DNA of 62,306 bases from Methylophaga sp. UBA2689 (GTDB lineage Bacteria; Pseudomonadota; Gammaproteobacteria; Nitrosococcales; Methylophagaceae), in contig DELT01000094.1 in the NCBI GenBank assembly GCA_002354555.1, forward strand, positions 1 to 62,306. Direction: 5' to 3'. The translations under genes were made by a program, and so were the position numbers. Shown in pieces: positions 19,842 to 29,291 of this stretch. The first letter of the stretch is position 1, and each line of letters opens with the position of its first letter. The notes beneath the pieces are model-generated. The model was not told the DNA's origin. It saw only the letters and a program-made list of their open reading frames with translations, and ran no database searches.

Positions 19842-20573
19842 ATGAGCTCCCCTTTGACTGAGAGTTGTATAGTTCATCAGTTTCAAAAATTCGCTGATCT
19901 CAACCAACATGAAATCAGTTTATTGCAGGCATTGGAAAAAGATCCCCGAAATTTTGAGGCCGATCAGCCAATGGCCATAGAAGGCGGTAAAGCCGAACGT
20001 TTTTTCACCCTCCAGTCAGGCTGGGCCTGTGCCATGCGCACACTTGCTGATGGACAACGCCAGGTACTGGATATTTTCCTGCCAGGCCAGATTCTTGGTC
20101 TGCGAGAAATCAGTTTTGATCGAAACCTTTCAGAATTCCGTACATTGACAGAAGTAAGAGCCTGCCCTTTTCCCCGCCAGCGTCTGACTGAAATCTTCGA
20201 TCAAGCTCCGCGTTTGACCGATTTGTTTTTTTTGATCCTTGCCCGGGAGCAATCCATGCTGATTGAGCGGGTCATTAATATCGGCCGACGCAGCGCCGTT
20301 GAGCGGCTGGCCCACTTTATTGTGGAAATGAAAGTAAGGCTCAATGTCGAAGCTGATAAATTTGAATTACCCATGAATCAAACGATTATTGGAGACACAT
20401 TAAGTCTGTCTTCGGTCCATGTAAGTCGTACCTTTAAAGTACTACGTGATGAGGGTTTACTTGAATCCAATAATGGCGATATTCATATTCTGGATCTGGA
20501 AGGTCTTATTGATATTTCCGGGTTTGATCGTAATTATTTAGAAAGTCACTCCAACTGGGCCAGAGAGGACTAA
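19842..20573 (+). CDS. Crp/Fnr-family transcription regulator
   Basis: A 243-residue regulator with an N-terminal cyclic-nucleotide-binding-like beta-barrel (about 20-140), a long dimerisation helix, and a C-terminal winged helix whose recognition region is GDTLSLSSVHVSRTFKVLRDEG. The N-terminus has only one Cys (Cys9) and lacks the four-Cys iron-sulfur cluster of Fnr; the cAMP pocket residues of Crp are not evident either. It resembles the large Crp/Fnr group in alphaproteobacteria and methylotrophs with unknown effectors. Its stop overlaps the convergent mocA-like gene by four bases. Targets unknown. Confidence 0.87.
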   Translation: MSSPLTESCIVHQFQKFADLNQHEISLLQALEKDPRNFEADQPMAIEGGKAERFFTLQSGWACAMRTLADGQRQVLDIFLPGQILGLREISFDRNLSEFRTLTEVRACPFPRQRLTEIFDQAPRLTDLFFLILAREQSMLIERVINIGRRSAVERLAHFIVEMKVRLNVEADKFELPMNQTIIGDTLSLSSVHVSRTFKVLRDEGLLESNNGDIHILDLEGLIDISGFDRNYLESHSNWARED

Positions 20574-21196
20574 ATCTTACCTAAACGCTCGATAACAGTC
20601 ACATCATCAATGGAATCAACATCTGTTAAAACCCCTTTATCATTTGTCTTAATTTTGTGAATCTTATCCGCCTCTCGCTGTAACAGGTTTTTGGCACCTG
20701 TATCCCCCTCTAACGCCAACAACTCATCTTTATAAACACTATTAAACCCAACCGGGTGACCACGTTGATCGTCACAATAGGGTGCCGTAATGTCGGCACC
20801 CTGCTTTAGATTAAGACATAACTGCTGTAACACGGCTTGTGGAATTAATGGCATATCGGCCAGACCAATGACCCAGCCGTTAGCTTCCGCTGTAGAGTCT
20901 ATAGCAGCTTTAAGGCTGAAGCCCATGCCATACATTGCCTGCTCGGCTTCAATCAGATTAAGTTTTTGATGTCGTTGATCCGACCAGCTAATAATCGCGT
21001 CTTTTAACAATGGGTTATGCGGCCGGATGACAATACATAATTCGTCAAAAACAGAACACCACAATTGCAGTGTATGTTGAATCAATAGTTGCCTTTTATT
21101 CGCTATCGTTAGCTCATGTAACAGTTTGTCAGCACCAAAACGTGATGATTGTCCTGCGGCCAGAATGATCCCAGTGGGAGAGGTTTGTTGGTTCAT
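20570..21196 (-). CDS. Molybdenum cofactor nucleotidyltransferase (MocA-like)
   Basis: A 208-residue NTP-transferase (MobA-like) that probably adds CMP to molybdopterin, making the cytosine-dinucleotide cofactor used by xanthine-oxidase-family enzymes. The nucleotide-binding motif GIILAAGQSSRFGADKLLH is N-terminal; GLADMPL contains the metal-binding Asp; PYCDDQRGHPVGF is the typical later motif. It is the last gene of the molybdenum hydroxylase operon, four bases after xdhC, as expected for a dedicated cofactor enzyme. Cytidyl rather than guanylyl specificity is inferred from that context. Confidence 0.85.
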   Translation of the reverse strand: MNQQTSPTGIILAAGQSSRFGADKLLHELTIANKRQLLIQHTLQLWCSVFDELCIVIRPHNPLLKDAIISWSDQRHQKLNLIEAEQAMYGMGFSLKAAIDSTAEANGWVIGLADMPLIPQAVLQQLCLNLKQGADITAPYCDDQRGHPVGFNSVYKDELLALEGDTGAKNLLQREADKIHKIKTNDKGVLTDVDSIDDVTVIERLGKI

Positions 21197-21200
21197 TTAA

Positions 21201-22190
21201 CTAAATGACGGATTGAACTTCTGCAGCCTGACTGGCTTTTCTGGTCAATGTTGATCGCCTTAACTGAATTAACTCAGCCAATATGGCGATAGCAATTTCA
21301 GGCGGCGTTCGGCTACCAATGGATAAACCTACCGGTCCATGCAATCGCTCAATTTCCAAAGCCGACAAATCAAACATCGCCAAACGTTGACGGCGATTGG
21401 CATTATTTTTTTTGCTACCCAGAGCACCGACATAAAAAGCAGCTGACTTGAGCGCTTCCAATAACGCCATATCATCCAGTTTGGGATCATGTGTTAGTGC
21501 CACAATGGCGGTATGTGCATCCGGTTGCATGGCCAGCACTGCATCATCCGGCATAAGGTTGAGCAGCTCTACTCCATCCACGTCCCAACTTTCCCGCATT
21601 GCATCACGCGGTTCACAAATTGACACCTGATAATCCAGCGACTGGGCCATATCCGCCAGATAAGCCGATGTCTGGCCTGCACCGATAATCAATAACCGCC
21701 ATCTTGGTCCATAGACTACAGATAGGTGCTGATCTGTGATTTTCACTGCAGTATCAGTTACTTTGGCATCGCTGCAATGCGACTGAAGTGAAGAAAGGTT
21801 TAATTCACGTTTTATTAATCGATGACCATTTATTGCATTGAGAATTTCAGCTACCCAGACGCTATTTTTAACAGGCTCAACTACTAGCTCCAATGTTCCG
21901 CCACAAGGCAAGTTAAAGCGTTGGGCTTCATCCCGGGTTACGCCATACACCATCAATTTGGCCTGCTCTGCTGGCAGTTCACCGGACACAGCTTTACTGG
22001 CCAGATCATCTTCAATACAGCCTCCAGAAACCGATCCGACCAACACACCATCACTGCGTAATACCAGCATGGCTCCCGGTTGACGTGGGCTGGATCCGAA
22101 GGTTTTCACCACCGTCACCAACCATACCGCCAAATCGGCTTCCAACCATTTCTGCAGTGTTTTAAAGACTGAAAGATCGACACTGTCCAT
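21201..22190 (-). CDS. XdhC/CoxI-family molybdenum cofactor insertion factor
   Basis: A 329-residue XdhC-type chaperone that binds and sulfurates molybdenum cofactor and delivers it to xanthine-oxidase-family apoenzymes. The N-terminal XdhC domain has TFGSSPRQPGAMLV and GSVSGGCIEDDL; the C-terminal Rossmann domain has LIIGAGQTSAYLADMA, then ALTHDPKLDD, GALGSKKNNANRR and SIGSRTPPEIA. It lies two bases downstream of the large-subunit gene in the same operon. Confidence 0.9.
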   Translation of the reverse strand: MDSVDLSVFKTLQKWLEADLAVWLVTVVKTFGSSPRQPGAMLVLRSDGVLVGSVSGGCIEDDLASKAVSGELPAEQAKLMVYGVTRDEAQRFNLPCGGTLELVVEPVKNSVWVAEILNAINGHRLIKRELNLSSLQSHCSDAKVTDTAVKITDQHLSVVYGPRWRLLIIGAGQTSAYLADMAQSLDYQVSICEPRDAMRESWDVDGVELLNLMPDDAVLAMQPDAHTAIVALTHDPKLDDMALLEALKSAAFYVGALGSKKNNANRRQRLAMFDLSALEIERLHGPVGLSIGSRTPPEIAIAILAELIQLRRSTLTRKASQAAEVQSVI

Positions 22191-22192
22191 AA

Positions 22193-24511
22193 TCAGCTTT
22201 CCAGTTGATAGCGAATGGGTAAATTGCGGATCCGCTTACCGGTCGCAGCGAAAATAGCATTGCATATTGCCGGTGCAATCGGTGGTAGACCAGGTTCGCC
22301 CACGCCACCTAATGGCGTATTAAAATCATCTGCAGGTAGTAAATGCACATGGATTTCGCGAGGTGATTCATTCATTCGAGTCACTTGATAACTATCAAAA
22401 TTATCCTGCTCGACTGCACCGTCTTTAAAACTGATTTCACCGACGGTTGCCAGACTGACACCCATGATGCAGGCCCCTTCCATCTGTGAGCGTATTCGCT
22501 CTGGATTTACCTGAGGCCCACAATCCACAGCAATATCCATTCTCGGAATAGTTAACTCACCATCTTCTGACACCTCCACCTCTACGATAGCAGCGGTATA
22601 ACTGACAAAACTGTAATGTGTTGCCAGCCCGAGTCCTCGCCCAGCCGGCAAGTCGCGTCCCCAGTTGGCTTTTTCACAAACGGCTTCGACTACCCGGCGT
22701 AATCTGCCTGTATCTAATGGATATTTTTCCGGTGATTCCCCATAGTTCCATTCATCGTTCAGTTCTACCGGATTAATTTTGCGTGCCGGACCAATCAGTT
22801 CCAATAAAAATGCTTTGTGATCACGGTCCAAATCATGGGCCATTTCAGCAATGAAGGACTGGATCGCAAACGCCCGTGGAATATTGGCCACCGAACGGAA
22901 CCAACCAATCCGTGTATGGGCCTTGGCTTCCGGGTTTTCTATTTGCACGTTGTCGATGGCAAACGGGATATTCATTACCCCCATGCCCAGCTCAATCGGC
23001 ATTTGATGAACTGAAGAAGCATCAAAGGTTGACGATATCGATGGCGCTACGGTGCGGTGTAACCATGCCGTGGCTTTACCATCAGCATTCACCGCGGCTT
23101 CAAGATGTTCTATTGAGACAGTATGCAGGTAGCCATTGTGTATATCGTCTTCACGAGACCAGGTGACCTGCACAGCACGTCCCTGCATTGCCCTGGAAAG
23201 TAATGCGGCTTCGACTAAATAGTCAGGCTTGGATTTACGACCAAAGCCACCGCCCAATAATGTGACATGAATGGTGACATCCTCGGGTGACATTTCCAGC
23301 CATTTGGCAACGGTGTCTTTACTGGCTTGCGGTGCCTGGGTGGGGGCCCAGACTTCACACTTGCCATTCTGAATTCTGGCTGTTGCAACGGGTGGCTCCA
23401 TCGGCGCCTGAGACAGATGTGGAATGTAATAATCTGCTTTGTAGGTTTTATCTGCAGTTTCTAACGCTTTTGCCACATCACCGCTGCTACGGAGCACTTT
23501 GCCACCCGAGCTTGAAGCGGCTTCCAGCATTTTCTGGCGGTATTCATCGGTGTTATAACTGGCGTTTTCACCATGATCCCACTCGATTTTCAGCTTTTCA
23601 CGCCCTTGCATGGCCGCCCAGGTATTTTCCGCAATCACGGCCACACCGCCTAACGGATTAAATACAGCAGGTGGTGGGCTGCCTTTCAAGAGCACGACTT
23701 TAATTACACCGGGGACTTTCAGAGCTTCACTGTCATCAAAAGACTTCACTTTGCCACCGTAGACCGGTGGACGGGCAATCACTGCGTGAACCATTCCGTC
23801 AACTTGCACATCAATACCGTAGATAGCTTTACCGGTAACAATATCTTCACCATCAATCAACTTGGTGGATTGCTTACCGATATAACGGAACTGATCCGGG
23901 TTTTTTAAGCGTAAGGTTTCGCGTTCAGGAACATCCAGTGCTGCAGCGGCTTTTGCTAGCTCTCCGTATCCCAGTACTTTGCCGGAAGGCCGATGTTTGA
24001 TTTGGTGATTTTCAGCAAAAACCTCATCTACTCCCACACCCCAATGAGCTGCCGCAGCCGCCTCCAGCATCATTCTGGCTGCTGCACCGACATTTCGCAT
24101 CGGCATAAAGAAGTGTCTTACACTACGCGAACCGTCCGTATCCTGATTTCCATAACGTTCTTCATCACCGGGGGCCTGGATAACTTTGACTTTCTCCCAG
24201 TCAGCTTCAAGCTCATCGGCCACGACCATCGGCAGGCTGGTCCGCACCCCCTGCCCCATTTCTGAGCGATGGCTGACAATCGTTACGCTGCCATCTTCCG
24301 CTATCGCAACAAATATCAATGGATTATCAACCCAGCCATGAGGCATGGCATCTCGTCCATATTTGGGGGCTTCTTCATCCTCTGCAAAGCCACTAAAAGG
24401 CATGCCCACGGCTAGTACAAAACCTGTTAAGGCAAAGCCTTTTAACAAATTACGGCGACTGATATTGGTGATTTCAGTTTGCAGGCTTTCATTTTTCAGT
24501 GAGGTGTTCAT
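22193..24511 (-). CDS. Molybdenum hydroxylase large subunit (IorB type)
   Basis: A 772-residue molybdopterin-binding subunit of the xanthine oxidase family, of the short single-chain type typified by isoquinoline 1-oxidoreductase and periplasmic aldehyde dehydrogenases. A twin-arginine signal ([15 protein letters not shown]) indicates folded export to the periplasm. Visible family motifs include [47 protein letters not shown] and, near the end, [14 protein letters not shown] with the catalytic Glu. No FAD subunit gene is present, which fits this class where electrons leave through cytochromes. The start overlaps the iron-sulfur subunit gene by four bases. Confidence 0.9.
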   Translation of the reverse strand: MNTSLKNESLQTEITNISRRNLLKGFALTGFVLAVGMPFSGFAEDEEAPKYGRDAMPHGWVDNPLIFVAIAEDGSVTIVSHRSEMGQGVRTSLPMVVADELEADWEKVKVIQAPGDEERYGNQDTDGSRSVRHFFMPMRNVGAAARMMLEAAAAAHWGVGVDEVFAENHQIKHRPSGKVLGYGELAKAAAALDVPERETLRLKNPDQFRYIGKQSTKLIDGEDIVTGKAIYGIDVQVDGMVHAVIARPPVYGGKVKSFDDSEALKVPGVIKVVLLKGSPPPAVFNPLGGVAVIAENTWAAMQGREKLKIEWDHGENASYNTDEYRQKMLEAASSSGGKVLRSSGDVAKALETADKTYKADYYIPHLSQAPMEPPVATARIQNGKCEVWAPTQAPQASKDTVAKWLEMSPEDVTIHVTLLGGGFGRKSKPDYLVEAALLSRAMQGRAVQVTWSREDDIHNGYLHTVSIEHLEAAVNADGKATAWLHRTVAPSISSTFDASSVHQMPIELGMGVMNIPFAIDNVQIENPEAKAHTRIGWFRSVANIPRAFAIQSFIAEMAHDLDRDHKAFLLELIGPARKINPVELNDEWNYGESPEKYPLDTGRLRRVVEAVCEKANWGRDLPAGRGLGLATHYSFVSYTAAIVEVEVSEDGELTIPRMDIAVDCGPQVNPERIRSQMEGACIMGVSLATVGEISFKDGAVEQDNFDSYQVTRMNESPREIHVHLLPADDFNTPLGGVGEPGLPPIAPAICNAIFAATGKRIRNLPIRYQLES

Positions 24512-24972
24512 TGAGCACCTCCGTTATTGGTAGCGGCCAATTTAATTGCATCTCGTATTCGATTATATGTACCACATCGACAGATATTGCCACTCATTGC
24601 ATTATCAATATCAGCATCGCTGGGGTTCGGGTTGTCACGCAATAAAGCGGTAGCTGAGACCACCTGGCCAGACTGACAGTAACCACATTGCGGCACACCC
24701 AGCTCTACCCATGCCTGCTGAATTGCCTGGCCAACTTTATCTTTACTGACTGCTTCCACAGTAGTGATTTGTTTGCCTTGTGCTGCACTTATCGGGGTTG
24801 AACAGGAACGAATTGGCTGGCCATCGAGCATTACCGTGCACGCACCACATAGTGCTTTGCCACAACCAAATTTAGTGCCGGTCATGCCCAGCACATCGCG
24901 TAAAGTCCAAAGAATGGGCATATCTTCAGGCAAATTAACTTCATGACTCTCGCCATTGACTGATAATTTCAT
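24508..24972 (-). CDS. (2Fe-2S) subunit of the molybdenum hydroxylase (IorA type)
   Basis: A 154-residue two-cluster iron-sulfur protein. The plant-type cluster is bound by FGCGKALCGACTVML and the later Cys of RSCSTP; the second by CGYCQSGQVV and GNICRCGTYNRI. It transfers electrons from the molybdenum subunit encoded by the overlapping downstream gene. No signal peptide of its own; such subunits are co-exported with the Tat-bearing partner. It is the first gene of the four-gene operon. Confidence 0.93.
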   Translation of the reverse strand: MKLSVNGESHEVNLPEDMPILWTLRDVLGMTGTKFGCGKALCGACTVMLDGQPIRSCSTPISAAQGKQITTVEAVSKDKVGQAIQQAWVELGVPQCGYCQSGQVVSATALLRDNPNPSDADIDNAMSGNICRCGTYNRIRDAIKLAATNNGGAQ

Positions 24973-25129
24973 GAGGGCTTTTCCTGTAATTAATGATAAA
25001 TGTAACGGGCCTTAGAGCTTGTTAAGTCTCAAGTCCTTGTATCTGCTGACAACGTTATCAGCTGCATATTATGGTTAGATTAACGATACGAAATTATCGT
25101 AAAGTTGCATATAAAAGCTGTCGGGCTCG

Positions 25130-25777
25130 CTAAGATTTAGTCACCATCGACTCCAACATACCGTTCACAATACGAGGAGCTTCATCGGTTTTGGTGCCAC
25201 GAAATGTTGAGACCAATAATTTGGCTTCGTTGTAAGCGGTATCAATTTCCTGACGAAATAGCTCCCGGAAACGCTTACCGCCCATAATAAAAGAACCTTG
25301 CTGCTGGGCTATCTGCTCAAAAATCTGGTTTTCAGTGGCATTATCACTTTGCACAATTAATTGCCCAGCCAGACGACTGAATACCGGAACGGCCATAACA
25401 AAGGTAATCAGTTTGTTGACTTCTCTGGGACTGCGTTGTTTCCAGTACTGGGCATATGAAGAAATTTTACGAAAGGTACGCCAATCCACTTCGGTCAGTT
25501 GTGCTATTGGCCCAGAAGGCTGCGCGCCATCAAACAAATGTTCGAGATCCACACAAAATGCATGATAATCGGGTAAGGCGGCCAATGACAGTTGAGTCGC
25601 TATGTTAGCGATATCTGCCTCCAATTCTTCGCGGGGTTCCAGCGCTCTGTCATAAAAGATAACTGATGAATGGAACTGTAAAGTATTGCTGTTCTGCCAG
25701 AAACGGATAGCCTTCAGCTTCGGATGAAACTCCGCGATCACCGCCACTGAGGCAAAAAGTTGATCCAGATTATCCAT
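25130..25777 (-). CDS. Uncharacterised 215-residue protein
   Basis: I do not recognise the family. The protein is soluble and mixed alpha/beta with no signal peptide. It has an aromatic-rich middle (DWRTFRKISSYAQYWKQRS), a hydrophobic helix (LITFVMAVPVFSRLAGQLIV) and a helical C-terminal third (FRELFRQEIDTAYNEAKLL). The ATG at 25777 is the start of the open frame. It lies alone between the hydroxylase operon and tpx, all on the minus strand. Confidence 0.55.
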   Translation of the reverse strand: MDNLDQLFASVAVIAEFHPKLKAIRFWQNSNTLQFHSSVIFYDRALEPREELEADIANIATQLSLAALPDYHAFCVDLEHLFDGAQPSGPIAQLTEVDWRTFRKISSYAQYWKQRSPREVNKLITFVMAVPVFSRLAGQLIVQSDNATENQIFEQIAQQQGSFIMGGKRFRELFRQEIDTAYNEAKLLVSTFRGTKTDEAPRIVNGMLESMVTKS

Positions 25778-25856
25778 ATCGCCCGCTCACTAATAATCAC
25801 TATTGCTGGGACAGAACAATAACTAAAAATGTTCAGCAGATGCAGGGAGCAATCAT

Positions 25857-25888
25857 AAAAAAATCCCGATGCCGAACATCGGGATTTT
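25857..25888 (-). terminator. Terminator of tpx
   Basis: A perfect 12-bp stem (AAAATCCCGATG, 25860-25871, with 25877-25888) around a CCGAA loop; the preceding A run gives the U tract on the minus strand. Confidence 0.85.
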
Positions 25889-25910
25889 AATATTCATCCC
25901 TAAAAGTTAA

Positions 25911-26405
25911 TCAATTCAGGGCATTTAGTGCAGCGTCATAATCTGGTTCATCAGCGGTTTCAGCCACCTGTTGGGTGTAGATAACTTTACCGTTTTCATC
26001 AATGACTACTACAGCACGGGATAACAGACCTTTTAACGGACCAGTTTTAACTGTAACGCCATAGTCTTCACCGAAACTTGAACGAAATGCTGATCCCACC
26101 TCAACTTTATCAAGGCCTTCAGCACCACAAAAGCGGGCCAAAGCGAAAGGCAAATCTTTTGAAATACAAACTACCGTGGTGTTATCAAGCGCAGTCGCTT
26201 TTTGATTAAATTGACGAACTGACATTGCACAGGTGTCAGTATCAATAGATGGAAAAATATTCAGTACTATGCGGCCACTTATGTCAGCTAAATTCAGATC
26301 AGACAGATCGTCTTTTACTACTGAAAAGTCAGGCGCTTTATCACCAACTTTTGGCAGATTACCCACGGTCTCAAATGGGTTTCCTTTCAATGTAACTGTT
26401 GCCAT
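25911..26405 (-). CDS. tpx: Thiol peroxidase (Tpx, atypical 2-Cys peroxiredoxin)
   Basis: A 164-residue cytoplasmic/periplasm-associated peroxidase that reduces hydroperoxides using thioredoxin. The peroxidatic Cys59 lies in [16 protein letters not shown] and the resolving Cys93 in RFCGAEG, the Tpx spacing. The N-terminal [20 protein letters not shown] is the family start, and [13 protein letters not shown] is the usual late strand. The ATG follows an AAGGAGG site. Monocistronic, with its own terminator. Confidence 0.95.
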   Translation of the reverse strand: MATVTLKGNPFETVGNLPKVGDKAPDFSVVKDDLSDLNLADISGRIVLNIFPSIDTDTCAMSVRQFNQKATALDNTTVVCISKDLPFALARFCGAEGLDKVEVGSAFRSSFGEDYGVTVKTGPLKGLLSRAVVVIDENGKVIYTQQVAETADEPDYDAALNALN

Positions 26406-26856
26406 GAGGTTCCTCCTTACTAGTTATAAATAGAACAGCGAGCCTACACCCAAGCATTGGGAAGTCAAATCTATGCGTATCGGCAGAAGAAATACCAACT
26501 TGCAGACACCTATGTTGGACCCGCCACACTAAAGTGTTTCTACCCTAGATGGATAGAATATTACTGTCGTTAACCTTAGTTAACCGGCTTGGTTTCTAAT
26601 TAAGCATACTGACATATTTGGCTTAATGGTCTAGGTGTACATTTTAAAGGATAGACGATTGATCCACCCCCTCAAAATATACCGCCATAAATCTCAAATC
26701 AGTAAGCCATACATAGTCTGGTTCATGTTTAAATTTTCCAATGTAAACAATAGGGTGTAAGCTCAAAACTAACCTTAAGAGCGGGCAAAATTCCCGTGGC
26801 AGTCTGGTGTATAGTCAAAAAATCTTGTTGATAATGAGCTTGGGAGGCAAATAGCC
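26406..26856. other. 451-bp divergent intergenic region
   Basis: Holds the promoters of tpx (minus) and the molybdopterin oxidoreductase (plus). It is AT-rich, with a repeated GTTAAC (about 26568-26584), a short palindrome ACACTAAAGTGT (26525-26536) and a GGG-CAAAATT-CCC hairpin near 26783. No small gene, tRNA or convincing riboswitch was seen. Confidence 0.5.
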
Positions 26857-28980
26857 ATGGCCAGTGTAATGAAAACCACCCATCACGGCGGCTGTCCGCA
26901 TGACTGTCCTGATACCTGTTCGATGGTATATGAAGTCGAAAATGGTCAGTTAGTCTCAGTACGTGGCAATCCCGATCATCCGATGACGCGAGGTGGCTTG
27001 TGCGTCAAACTCAAAGATTATGAAAAACGTCATTATCATCCCGAGCGAGTGTTACATCCGATGCGACGAGTCGGTCCTAAAGGCAGTGGCCAGTTTGAAC
27101 AAATCAGCTGGGATGATGCGCTGACCGAAATTACCGACCGTTGGAAAGCGATAATTGAAGAATATGGACCACAAGCCATTATCCCTTATAGCTATCTCGG
27201 CAATCAGGGCCTGGTACATGGGTTAAACGGTGGCGATGCTTTCTTCAACAAAATGGGCGCCACCGTTTGTGAGCGGACTTTTTGCGGTGAAGGCTCATGC
27301 ACCGCATGGTTGTTAACCGTCGGTCCGACGGCAGGTGTGGATCCCGAAAGTTTTATTCATTCCAAATACATCATCATCTGGGGTTGTAACTCCGTCAGCA
27401 CCAATCTGCATCACTGGCATATTGTTAAAGATGCCCAGAAACGTGGCGCTAAAGTGATTGTCATCGATCCCTACAAATCCAAAACCGCTAAAGAAGCTGA
27501 CTGGCATATTTCCCCAAGACCTGGCACCGATGGTGCTCTGGCTATGGCAATGATGCACACCATCATCGAGGAAGGCTTGGTAGATCAGGATTATGTTGAT
27601 AACTACACTGTCGGGTACGAAGAACTAGCCGAACGAGCCAAACAACGGACACCCGAATGGGCCGAAGAAATTACCGGAGTAAGCGCTCACGACATTCGTC
27701 AGTTAGCTCGTGAATTTGCGACGACACAACCTGCAGCCATCCGTCTGGGTGTTGCTCTGGAACGTAATTATGGTGGTGGTCAGGCGATTCGGGCAATCAG
27801 CTCCTTACCGGCATTAGTCGGTGCATGGCGGCATGTTGGCGGTGGCGCTTTACAATTTCCGGTGTGGGAACATCCCTATAAATTTGATGTTATCTGCCGT
27901 CCCGATTTAATCCCTGAAGGTACACGGGTGATTAATGCCATTCAGATTGGTCGGGCATTAACCAATGAAATGAATCTGGATATTCCGATCAAATCGATGA
28001 TGTGCTGGAATGCCAACCCTGTTACCCAGGCGGCTGAAACAGACAAAATCGTGGCAGGGCTTATGCGGGAAGATTTATTCCTGGTATCGGCCGAACATTT
28101 TCTTTCGGATACTGCGTCATTTGCCGATATTGTGCTTCCAGCATCAATGGGCGCAGAAATGGAAGATATGGTGTTGTCATGGGGCCATCTCTATCTCACC
28201 TACAATGAAAAATGTGTTGAGTCTCCCGGTGAAGCCATTCCGAACAATGAAATATTCCGCCGGCTCGCTGCCAAAATGGGTTATGAAGAAGAAAACTTCA
28301 AATGGAATGATAGTGAGTGTCTGGAAAACTATGTTGACTGGGATTCTCCAGCCTGTGAAGGAATTGATTTAGCTTATCTGCGTGAACATGGATATGCCCG
28401 ACTTAATGTCGGTACCAGAGATAATCGGGCACCACATAAGGCCGGTAATTTTCCAACGGCCTCCGGAAAATGTCATTTCCGTATTGATAATGCTACCAAC
28501 TTTGTTGCCGGCCCATTCAGACAAATGTATGACGGTTTTCAGCCCGGTGAACCGCTGGATAGTCTGCCAGATTATGTGGCTTCAAGAGAAACGCCACAAA
28601 CCAATCCGGAACTGGCTAAGCGGTTTCCATTGAATATCATTTCACCGAAAAGTCATGCCTTTTTAAACTCCTGTTACGCCAATATGGACAACAAGCTCAA
28701 AGCACAAGGCGATCAGTTTGTGATGATCAGTGCTGCTGATGCTGATCTCCGGCAGATCCAGCAGGGAGATACTGTTAGGGTATTTAATGACCGGGGTGGT
28801 TTTGATGCCAAGGCACAAATCACCGAAGATGTCAGCCCGGGTATTGTTGTGGCTACACTCGGATATTGGCGTCAACGCAATAATGGCACCGTGAACTGTG
28901 TCAGTTCAGCAGAATTTGTTGATATGGGGCATGCGCCAACCTTCACCGATAACCTGGTGCAGGTCGAGGCTATTAGATAG
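26857..28980 (+). CDS. Molybdopterin-dependent oxidoreductase with 4Fe-4S cluster
   Basis: A 707-residue member of the DMSO reductase superfamily. The N-terminal [4Fe-4S] site is Cys13, Cys17, Cys21 and Cys49 (GGCPHDCPDTC and GGLCVK). The molybdopterin domains follow, with IIWGCNSVSTN, VIDPYKSKTAKEADW and PGTDGALAMAM; the C-terminal guanine-dinucleotide-binding domain includes NIISPKSHAFLNS. There is no Tat signal, so it is cytoplasmic. No iron-sulfur or membrane partner is adjacent. It resembles stand-alone formate dehydrogenase/polysulfide-reductase-like proteins, but the substrate is not predictable. A GGGAGG site precedes the ATG. Confidence 0.88.
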   Translation: MASVMKTTHHGGCPHDCPDTCSMVYEVENGQLVSVRGNPDHPMTRGGLCVKLKDYEKRHYHPERVLHPMRRVGPKGSGQFEQISWDDALTEITDRWKAIIEEYGPQAIIPYSYLGNQGLVHGLNGGDAFFNKMGATVCERTFCGEGSCTAWLLTVGPTAGVDPESFIHSKYIIIWGCNSVSTNLHHWHIVKDAQKRGAKVIVIDPYKSKTAKEADWHISPRPGTDGALAMAMMHTIIEEGLVDQDYVDNYTVGYEELAERAKQRTPEWAEEITGVSAHDIRQLAREFATTQPAAIRLGVALERNYGGGQAIRAISSLPALVGAWRHVGGGALQFPVWEHPYKFDVICRPDLIPEGTRVINAIQIGRALTNEMNLDIPIKSMMCWNANPVTQAAETDKIVAGLMREDLFLVSAEHFLSDTASFADIVLPASMGAEMEDMVLSWGHLYLTYNEKCVESPGEAIPNNEIFRRLAAKMGYEEENFKWNDSECLENYVDWDSPACEGIDLAYLREHGYARLNVGTRDNRAPHKAGNFPTASGKCHFRIDNATNFVAGPFRQMYDGFQPGEPLDSLPDYVASRETPQTNPELAKRFPLNIISPKSHAFLNSCYANMDNKLKAQGDQFVMISAADADLRQIQQGDTVRVFNDRGGFDAKAQITEDVSPGIVVATLGYWRQRNNGTVNCVSSAEFVDMGHAPTFTDNLVQVEAIR

Positions 28981-28983
28981 TCC

Positions 28984-29250
28984 AGGGCTTGTTGATCTTT
29001 CATCTCCGCCTCGGTTGTGAGCTGAAAAAGCGTCAATCAAGGCACGAGGAGCGCCTTTTAGTTATTCTAAATAAACGACGAGCAACGCAGAGTGGCGCTT
29101 TTTCAGTCACAACCCGCGGGGCTGGGACTATTTTTCCGCCCTATGGCGTTGGAAATGACTTATGTAGAACAACTACATCGCATCATTTCCGCCTTGTAGG
29201 ACGAAAAAATAGCCTCCAGCAGTGGTGGAGATGAAAGATCAACAAGCCCT
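28984..29250. repeat. 267-bp multi-branched palindromic repeat element (MITE-like)
   Basis: The ends are perfect 24-bp inverted repeats (28984-29007 and 29227-29250, AGGGCTTGTTGATC... outward). Inside are two further large dyads: CGGTTGTGA-CTGAAAAAGCG (from 29012) with its complement ending near 29115, and a second hairpin whose tip is GGAAATGA...TCATTTCC with ATGTAG/CTACAT. The whole can fold as a branched cloverleaf. It begins three bases after the oxidoreductase stop and encodes no plausible protein. This is the look of a non-autonomous dispersed element. Confidence 0.8.
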
Positions 29251-29252
29251 AG

Positions 29253-29290
29253 AAGCGTATATCCTGATTCAGTCAGATATCCGCTTTTTT
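29253..29290 (+). terminator. Terminator between the repeat element and tolC-like gene
   Basis: Interrupted stem AGCG/CGCT, ATAT/ATAT, CTGA/TCAG around a TTCAG loop, followed by six T. It ends plus-strand transcription coming from the oxidoreductase gene through the repeat. Confidence 0.65.
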
Positions 29291-29291
29291 A

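Noticed and set aside
19842..20573. Oxygen-sensing Fnr identity for the regulator
   Set aside because: The N-terminal cysteine cluster is absent.
26640..26856. Molybdenum-cofactor riboswitch upstream of the oxidoreductase
   Set aside because: Looked for because of the gene's cofactor; no conserved core or convincing multi-stem fold was seen.
28989..29234. Plus-strand frame of 81 codons
   Set aside because: It lies wholly inside the palindromic repeat element and has no protein-like pattern.
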